This document shows positions 57,549 to 64,000 of a stretch of 64,000 nucleotides of DNA, piece after piece; position 1 is the stretch's first letter; each line of letters begins with the position of its first letter. Under the pieces are notes generated by a model. That model was not told the DNA's origin and searched no databases. It was given only the letters and a program-made list of their open reading frames with translations. The stretch spans positions 103,510,366 to 103,574,365 of the forward strand of contig NC_090023.1 in NCBI RefSeq assembly GCF_037176765.1, given 5' to 3'. The position numbers were made by a program, and so were the translations under genes. Origin of the DNA: Anolis sagrei (taxonomy: Eukaryota; Chordata; Lepidosauria; Squamata; Anolidae).

Positions 57549-59671
57549 ATGTCTTCCCTCTGTTTTAAAAATTGCTCGGCTTGCGGGGCTAACCTCCCCG
57601 AAGCAGACAAACATTCCAAATGCCTCTTATGTTTGGGAGAAACTCACAACCTCCAAACTTGTGAAATTTGCCTTGGTTTTACTTCCAGAGCGCGTAAAGG
57701 CAGAGACGCCAGGCTCAAAGCGCTGCTTTACGAGCGGGCCTTGGCCCCGCAAACGGCTCCCATCCCCTCCCAATCTTCCCCTGTTCAAGACACCTCCCAG
57801 CCTCCCTCCCCACATGTTGGGGATAGGCGGGATAGGAATCAGGCAGACACTCCCACTGGGGAGCCGCCTAAAAAGAAATCTAAAGCACCTAAACAGACCA
57901 CGAGGTCTACTAAATCAAAAGAAAAACCAAACAAACAAAAAAAGGGATGGCAACTCACTGGTGTTCAGCCCTTGAGTCCTCCTGTGCTACAAAAGGTGCC
58001 TTTTCTCTCCGGTTCCACCCTGCAACTCCAGGAACTGCTTCCCACTCTCCTCCAAATGGAGGATCCCTCCCAGCTTCCTCCCATCGAACTCTTAGACCAC
58101 ATGGAGCTGGAACCGCAGCCTCCAGCTGACCCCTCCCTCTCTCCCCCTCCTCTTCCGCCCTCTCAAAACTCACCCCCTCCTTCGCCCAGCCCTCCCCAAA
58201 CCCCGGAACCGGATGAATCACCATCCCCTCGGCAGCCCAGCGCTTCGGCGCAATCCACCGGACGCCGCCGCCGCTCGCCATCCCCGGTTCCGCGACAGCC
58301 TGCAACCCTCTCCTTTCCCCATCCCAAAAAGATGCGCACAGCGCCTCCTTGCACCAACACCCTTATGGGTACCAAGAGTACCCTTACCATATGTACCCTC
58401 CCCCTCCTCCCTTCCCTGTTTACCCTTTCTACTACCACCCCCCCCTGATTCATTCAGGGGAACCCATCCTATCCACTATCCTGATCCAAATTTTCCCCAA
58501 CCCCCACGTGAGCCTCCCTCAGCTACACTATCTCGACCTCCAGATCCCCAAGAGGAGCTGGATCCCCAGAGTTTTCCTTTGGATCCTAACATGCCCCCCC
58601 CAACTGGAACCAGACACAATTGACTTACAATCCACAGATGACACACCAGTGATTCAGGATCCTCAACCAGACCCTGACCCTTCCCCCCAACACTTAGAAG
58701 ATTTTAAAAATTTCTCAGCTCTGTTGAGAAGACTTGCCAAAGCCCTAAATCTTGCCACCCCTGAGCCTTCAGATACTGTTACAGATCCATGCTTTACCTC
58801 TACTGAACAACAAACACCTACATCTACTACATTGCCCACACTTCCATTTCTTTTAAAGATTCTAAAGAATACAGGAGTTGCCCCGGCCTTGGTTCCAGCA
58901 ACTCCTAAAAGAGCAGAAAATTTATACCGTATTGATCTTTCCACAGTCTCATGGCTCTCTAAGATGCCTAAGGCAAATTCTGTGGTGACCGATGCTCAAC
59001 CAAAACCTGTACAAAGAAACCAAGCATCCCCCTCTGACAAAGAAGGGAGAAAATTAGATACTATGGCCAAAAAATTCTATTCCTCAGCATGCCTGTTCGC
59101 ACGCATGGCTCATTATGGAGTTTACATGAGTGTCTACCAGACTGTTCTCTGGAACAGGATATCCCCATACCTAGATTTATTGCCACCAACTGACCAACCA
59201 CTAGCTAAAGCTTTCCAACAGGAAGCCCTCCTCTTAGCCAAATTACAAAAAGACTTAGCAAGAAACACAGCTGATACTTCTGGAAAACTAATTGCAGGAT
59301 CAGTAGCCCTTCGTCGTCACGCATGGCTTAGAGCTGCGATTCTTTCCCAATCACAACGCTCTCTCATTGAAGACCTCCCTATGGACGAAGCAGGCCTCTT
59401 CAACCCTGAGACTGATTCACAACTGAAACACTCTCATGAGATGAAACAGACAGTGTACAAATATGACCAACAACCGTACACTTACCAACGACAACGTTGG
59501 GGCTCCTACTATTACCGCCCCCAATTCTACAATAAACCCTATAACACCTCTTTTTACAGGGGACGACAACGACCGTATACGCCCACCGCAGCTACAAGAC
59601 GCCCTTCGCTTCCCTCAAGAGGTCAGTACCGTGGTACCAGACCTTCAAACAACAACAGACGACGTTTTTAG
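57549..59671 (+). CDS. DIRS gag-like region (fossil)
   Basis: The N-terminus MSSLCFKNCSACGANLPEAD, then HSKCLLCLGETHNLQTCEIC, is the cysteine-rich start typical of vertebrate DIRS gag. A long Pro/Ser-rich basic middle follows (PPKKKSKAPKQTTRSTKSKE). The C-terminal part includes SACLFARMAHYGVYMSVYQT and ends in an Arg-rich tail near 59671 that overlaps the RT frame. The region is not one continuous frame in this copy. Confidence 0.7.
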
Positions 59672-61577
59672 CGTATCCTCCCCTCCCCCACCACCCACTC
59701 AACAACTCACTTACCTCAATAGATTACAGTCATTCCTTCCACAGTGGCAAGCCATCACCACAGACGCTTGGGTCCTCGATATAATTGATAGAGGATATGC
59801 AATTGAGTTTCATGACTACCCGCCTGTGGGCAGAATCATCATCACACAACCCTCCCAGACCATATGGGATGAAATCCATTCCTTACTTGCTAAAGGAGCG
59901 ATCTCTCCTATATCCCCACACACATCCAACACCTGCTTCTATTCTCGTTATTTTCTCATAGACAAGGATGGCGGACTACGACCCATTCTGGACCTCCGCA
60001 AACTTAACACATTCATCACCCCACGCAAATTTCGTATGGTCACCCTTCCCAACATACTCCCCTTCATTCCCGAAGGCGCATGGCTAGCAACAATAGACCT
60101 CCGAGATGCATACTTCCACATCTCAATTAGACATTCCCACCGAAGGTTCCTCACCTTCTCGGTCCAAAATTATCACTTCTCGTTTAATTCTCTACCTTTT
60201 GGTCTTTCCTCTGCCCCAAGGGTGTTTACAAAGTGCATGGCGGTTGTAGCCGCACACCTTCGCCAACAAGGTATAACAGTCTTTCCGTACCTGGATGACT
60301 GGATGTTGGCCTGTACTTCAAGGTCTCAATTGTACACAGATATTCATTACACCTTATCTCTTTTGCAGGATCTCGGCCTGGTGGTAAATCACGAAAAATC
60401 CCATCTTCAACCAACACAACGCATCCAATTCATAGGAGCCATCATAGATTCTACACTCCAAAGAGCCTTCCTCCCAGAGGACCGCTTCACGAAACTTCAA
60501 CAGGCTATCCTCTCCCTCATCCACTCACAACAGGCCTCAGCATGGGCTATCCAGTCTATACTTGGCCACATGGCAGCTACCACCAGCGTAACCCCCTTCG
60601 CTCGGCTTCGGATGAGGCCTCTACAAAACTGGTTCATCAGAACGTTCGACCCCCTCCACGATCCACAATCCCGAATCCTTCACCCACCACACATTGTGCT
60701 CCACTCCCTCACATGGTGGACAAAAGCACGCAATGTTCGCCTAGGCATGCCATTCATACAGCCACACCCATCCATGTCCCTGACAACAGATGCCTCCAAC
60801 TCAGGCTGGGGAGCACACCTCAAAGGCTTCAAAATCAGCGGTCACTGGCTCCCGCAAGAACTCCACTTCCACATAAATGCACTAGAAATGATGGCGGTGG
60901 AGAAGGCCCTTCGAGCCTTCACCCGCATCACCTCCAACCACATAGTCCAAATAGTAACGGACAACACTGCAGTCAAATATTACATCAACAAACAGGGAGG
61001 AACTCGGTCTCAAACACTGACATCAATCTCAACCCGCATCTGGGAATGGTGCATTCAGAGAAACATCCTCCTCACGGCCATCCATCTACCAGGCCAAGAC
61101 AACATACTGGCAGACTCATTGAGCAGATCAACAAAGAACAACCACGAATGGCACCTCCACACGTCCCAATTCCAGATCATCACACACAAATGGGGGACAC
61201 CTACGATAGACCTATTTGCGTCCCCAGTGAACACTCACTGCCCAACATATTGCGCAAGGCTCCGCCCTCACGCATTCCCAGGTTGTCTCGGAGACGCCTT
61301 CCTCTTCCGATGGACACCGAACCTCGTCTACATCTTTCCACCTCTCCCTCTGCTATCCCCAGTCATAGCCAAGATAATTCAGGACAATACGGATTGCATC
61401 CTGATTGCCCCCTGGTGGCCACGCCAGCACTGGTTTGCCACACTCCTACTAATATCCAACAAGGAATACTTCCACCTCAATCCCTTGCCAGACCTTCTCT
61501 CGGTGGAAAACGGGCTCGTTCTCCACCCAGACCTTCCCTCCCTCCGATTAACAGCATGGAGGATCAGACCACAATAA
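59463..61577 (+). CDS. DIRS reverse transcriptase / RNase H (fossil)
   Basis: A 704-codon open frame. RT: LIDKDGGLRPILDLRKLNTF, ATIDLRDAYFHISIRHSHRR, FNSLPFGLSSAPRVFTKCM and FPYLDDWML (YLDD box). RNase H: SLTTDASNSGWGAHLKG, INALEMMAVEKALRAF, IVTDNTAVKYYINKQGG and LPGQDNILADSLSR. The tail (WGTPTIDLFASPVNTHCPTY, APWWPRQHWF) is typical of DIRS. It overlaps gag at its start and the recombinase by 22 bases at its end. Confidence 0.92.
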   Translation: MTNNRTLTNDNVGAPTITAPNSTINPITPLFTGDDNDRIRPPQLQDALRFPQEVSTVVPDLQTTTDDVFSVSSPPPPPTQQLTYLNRLQSFLPQWQAITTDAWVLDIIDRGYAIEFHDYPPVGRIIITQPSQTIWDEIHSLLAKGAISPISPHTSNTCFYSRYFLIDKDGGLRPILDLRKLNTFITPRKFRMVTLPNILPFIPEGAWLATIDLRDAYFHISIRHSHRRFLTFSVQNYHFSFNSLPFGLSSAPRVFTKCMAVVAAHLRQQGITVFPYLDDWMLACTSRSQLYTDIHYTLSLLQDLGLVVNHEKSHLQPTQRIQFIGAIIDSTLQRAFLPEDRFTKLQQAILSLIHSQQASAWAIQSILGHMAATTSVTPFARLRMRPLQNWFIRTFDPLHDPQSRILHPPHIVLHSLTWWTKARNVRLGMPFIQPHPSMSLTTDASNSGWGAHLKGFKISGHWLPQELHFHINALEMMAVEKALRAFTRITSNHIVQIVTDNTAVKYYINKQGGTRSQTLTSISTRIWEWCIQRNILLTAIHLPGQDNILADSLSRSTKNNHEWHLHTSQFQIITHKWGTPTIDLFASPVNTHCPTYCARLRPHAFPGCLGDAFLFRWTPNLVYIFPPLPLLSPVIAKIIQDNTDCILIAPWWPRQHWFATLLLISNKEYFHLNPLPDLLSVENGLVLHPDLPSLRLTAWRIRPQ

Positions 61578-62593
61578 ATCTATCAGATGAAGTATCACGC
61601 ATACTCCTTGCTGCTCACACACCATCCACTACAAAATCCTATGCTTACAAGTGGTCATTATTCACAACATACACTAACTCAGTAGGACACAATCCCACCA
61701 CGGCACCCGTCCCGGTGGTACTGGACTTCCTGGTTCGCCTTTCCAATAAAGGATTCTCCCTCTCTTCAGTAAAGTGCTACATAGCTGCTATATCATCCTT
61801 TAGAAGGAAACGTGGCTTGCCGTCCCTTTTCCAAGATCATTTGGTTCAATTGTTTCTAAAGGGATACAAGAATGTCCACCCTCCTGCCTCCCTCCCTCCC
61901 CCACAATGGAGCCTAGAGCTGGTACTATCCCAGCTATCAAAGCCGCCCTTTGAGCCCATGGCCTCCAATGATATCTCTCACCTCTCTTGGAAAACAGCAT
62001 TCCTGGTGGCCATCACCTCTGCCAGGAGGGCCAGTGAACTCACGGCCCTCAGATCAGACCCACCGTATGTGAGATTCCATGATGACAAGGTCGTCCTGCG
62101 GACCGATGTCACCTTTTTACCTAAAGTAGTCTCTCACTTCCATATGTCTCAGGACATCATATTACCAGCCTTTTTCCCAAATCCATCCTCTCCCCTTGAG
62201 GTGGCTCTCCACTCCTTGGATGTCAAGAGAGCCATTTCGTTCTATTTGCATAGAACATCCACTCATAGAAAATCACCGAAGCTCTTTTTAAAATACAGGA
62301 AAGACATGATGGGGCACCCTGTCTCCTCCCAGGGTATAGCCTCTTGGATCGTATCTACGATCCGACTAGCCTACCAATTGGCGGGAAAGCAACCACCACC
62401 TCGTGTGGTGGCGCATTCAACCAGATCTCTCTCCACCTCCCAAGCTTTTTTGCATGGAGTTCCATTGGACCAGATCTGTAGAGCAGCGACGTGGTCTACG
62501 CCATCCACGTTCGCATCACATTACAAACTGGATGTGTTGGCCAAGAAGGATGCAGCCTTCGGCAGAGCCGTACTGTTTTCCTGCGTGGCATGA
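61556..62593 (+). CDS. DIRS tyrosine recombinase (fossil)
   Basis: 345 codons from the ATG at 61556. The N-terminal helical part (STTKSYAYKWSLFTTYTNSV, FSLSSVKCYIAAISSFRRKR) is SAM-like. The catalytic part shows SARRASELTAL (first Arg), AHSTRSLSTSQAFLHG (His and second Arg) and TPSTFASHYKLD (Tyr nucleophile). It would join circular element DNA to the genome. Confidence 0.93.
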   Translation: MEDQTTINLSDEVSRILLAAHTPSTTKSYAYKWSLFTTYTNSVGHNPTTAPVPVVLDFLVRLSNKGFSLSSVKCYIAAISSFRRKRGLPSLFQDHLVQLFLKGYKNVHPPASLPPPQWSLELVLSQLSKPPFEPMASNDISHLSWKTAFLVAITSARRASELTALRSDPPYVRFHDDKVVLRTDVTFLPKVVSHFHMSQDIILPAFFPNPSSPLEVALHSLDVKRAISFYLHRTSTHRKSPKLFLKYRKDMMGHPVSSQGIASWIVSTIRLAYQLAGKQPPPRVVAHSTRSLSTSQAFLHGVPLDQICRAATWSTPSTFASHYKLDVLAKKDAAFGRAVLFSCVA

Positions 62594-62623
62594 CCCACCT
62601 CCAGGTCAGTAGCTTGCTATTCA

Positions 62624-62718
62624 CCCATAGGTGTGCATTTCACGGAGGACACGAAGAAAAAATAAAGGTTGCTCACCTGTAACCGTATTTCTTCGAGTGT
62701 CCATCCGTGAAATTCACA
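62624..62718 (+). repeat. DIRS internal complementary region
   Basis: The first half (CCCATAGGTGTGCATTTCAC...GACACGAAGAAAAA) is the inverse of the left tip at 57223-57260. The second half (TAAAGGTTGCTCACCTGTAA...CCATCCGTGAAATTCAC) is the inverse of the right tip. The two meet at AAAAAATAAA, as the circular-DNA model of DIRS replication requires. Confidence 0.92.
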
Positions 62719-62774
62719 CAACCCGCCCATCCTCCCCTCTGTCATGCCTCTTTTTAGCCTCTATTTGGCGCTAT

Positions 62775-62987
62775 GGGAACCACCTCTCAGGCGCACGCCG
62801 GGGCTTATATACCGGGGGGGCGGGGAATGGGCGGGGCTTGTGTTTATTCATTAAAATAATCATTTAAAAATTCATTGAATATTCTAGAAGTTCCGGATTG
62901 CTGCGCATGCGCAGGGAGAACCCATAGGTGTGAATTTCACGGATGGACACTCGAAGAAATACGGTTACAGGTGAGCAACCTTTATTT
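62775..62987 (-). repeat. DIRS right inverted terminal repeat
   Basis: Inverse of the left repeat over about 160 bases, with its own longer tip ending GGTGAGCAACCTTTATTT. The C run of the left copy is here a mixed GGGGGGGCGGGGAATGGGCG stretch. Confidence 0.9.
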
Positions 62988-64000
62988 ACAACAGTGCTTC
63001 TCAAGCAGTAGTCTTGGTACATTTCCAGGAAACTCTGAAAATGATAAAGCACAAATATGGTAACATTCTCTGGCAGGAGATGGCTTCAGTAGTCATGTTT
63101 TTACATTATATAGTTTTAAATATGGGAGTTTTGAAGTAAAATTCTAATCTACAGTATTCTGGACAATTTATACCATTATGAAGTACACTTTTTAAAAAAA
63201 ATCCTTTAATGTAACAGAAATATCAAATAATCAGTTACTTAAAGAATATGGAAATAAATTGGGAGGCATTTTGTTAATGAAAATAGAACAATAGAACAAA
63301 GTGTTTTAAGAAATAGTTTTGAATAGCACAAGATAAATCTGAAAGTTTGATCTAGTGGTCAGTCTGTCAAAACATAACTAATTGGAATAACACCAAACAT
63401 TTTGCAGCAAAGTGCCTTCAGAAAGCAGACATTCAAAATGGAGCAGATTCAACTGGATAATTTTATTAAAGCTCATTTAGATTCTCTGCATTTTTGAACA
63501 TTAAGAACATTTTGTTATTAAATTCCATCCATAGGGTTAATCTTTATGAAAATAGAGATTTTTGGAAGACAAAAGTCCAGGCAATTCTTTCTGTTTCAGA
63601 TGGCAGAAGTTATCAAGGAAGATGCATCTTGCCAGTGAGTGCTTGAATTAAGCCTGCACTAATAATAGGTGCACCTGGATGGGAAATGGGAGGACAGAAA
63701 TAACAATTTCCGCATGAAGTTGATTTAAAAAACGTCTTTAAATAGTTGCTAAAACCATTAAAACATGCAATTTGAGAGGTTTGGATCGTAAGATTCCAGT
63801 AAGCCTTTTTCTATTCAGGAAACGGGTGTTCCAACTAATAGAAAAGTGGGAGACAGAGGGATAATTTCCACAGTTTTTCTCCTCCAGCAGTAGCTCCTTC
63901 CTCACTTCATTAAGCATAAACCTGTAGATTGAATATATTTATGTAATATAATCTTTGGCTCTAATAAAAAATATAATCCTTAAGAAAACCAACATACCAT
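62988..64000. other. Intergenic, nothing recognised
   Basis: AT-rich DNA to the right edge. No exon, RNA or repeat family could be supported. Confidence 0.5.

Larger units (their letters stand above)
57223..62987 (+). mobile_element. DIRS-type tyrosine-recombinase retrotransposon
   Basis: A 5.8-kb element with inverted terminal repeats, a gag-like region, RT/RNase H and a tyrosine recombinase in overlapping frames, and an internal complementary region whose halves match the two tips. This layout defines the DIRS group, which integrates by recombinase rather than integrase and leaves no target duplication; none is seen. It looks nearly whole, with about one break at most. The inverted repeats are almost identical over 160 bases apart from a C-run difference, suggesting a recent copy. 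DIRS elements use overlapping frames by design. Confidence 0.93.

Noticed and set aside
60542-61555. Upstream part of the recombinase frame in DIRS
   Set aside because: Proline/His/Arg-rich and overlapping the RT frame; only from 61556 does it look like the recombinase.
62988-64000. RNF149 3' UTR at the right edge
   Set aside because: Expected from mammalian gene order, but no coding exon or recognisable UTR sequence supports it.

Overview
The window is vertebrate nuclear DNA, most likely from a squamate reptile. I infer this from two split host genes and from the repeat set: an I/Jockey-type LINE resembling the Vingi elements known from lizards, tRNA-derived SINEs, L2 3' ends, hAT and Tigger MITEs, Helitrons, and Gypsy, Penelope-like and DIRS retroelements. 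Anole-like repeats are recalled from memory, so the species is not proven.

Two host genes stand head to head. TBC1D8 runs on the minus strand. Its coding exons 1-4 lie at 31849-31723, 21995-21885, 5426-5308 and 2739-2511, and the rest of the gene is beyond the left edge. CNOT11 runs on the plus strand and is complete, with seven coding exons from 43744 to 55615 that give 489 residues with consistent splice phases. The pair, divergently arranged and about 12 kb apart, matches the order I recall for mammals (TBC1D8-CNOT11). Each start lies in a GC-rich, CpG-island-like block.

Region by region: 131-2040 is a Helitron-like element filled with CA repeats and a pyrimidine tract that flips to a purine tract. 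TBC1D8 intron 2 holds a Vingi-like LINE (8470-11285) and a young Ty3/Gypsy element (12042-20460) whose LTRs differ at one site; a Penelope-like element (about 13598-16955) has landed inside it. Introns 1 and 2 and the space upstream carry many copies of a palindromic MITE. The 32-43 kb gap is a nest of L2, hAT, SINE and LINE fragments. CNOT11 intron 1 has a five-unit tandem array split by a SINE and a perfect 15-bp palindrome. Intron 6 has a MITE that has copied its own flank. Downstream of CNOT11 sits an almost whole-looking DIRS tyrosine-recombinase retrotransposon (57223-62987) with inverted terminal repeats and an internal complementary region.

The host genes act in unrelated processes: TBC1D8 is a Rab-GAP family protein and CNOT11 is a CCR4-NOT deadenylase subunit. 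Nothing here links them except shared repeats. I saw no tRNA, rRNA, CRISPR or operon. The most unusual items are the strand-switching Helitron cargo, the Penelope-in-Gypsy nest with a ribozyme-like fold, the SINE/LINE shared tail, and the flank-copying palindrome.
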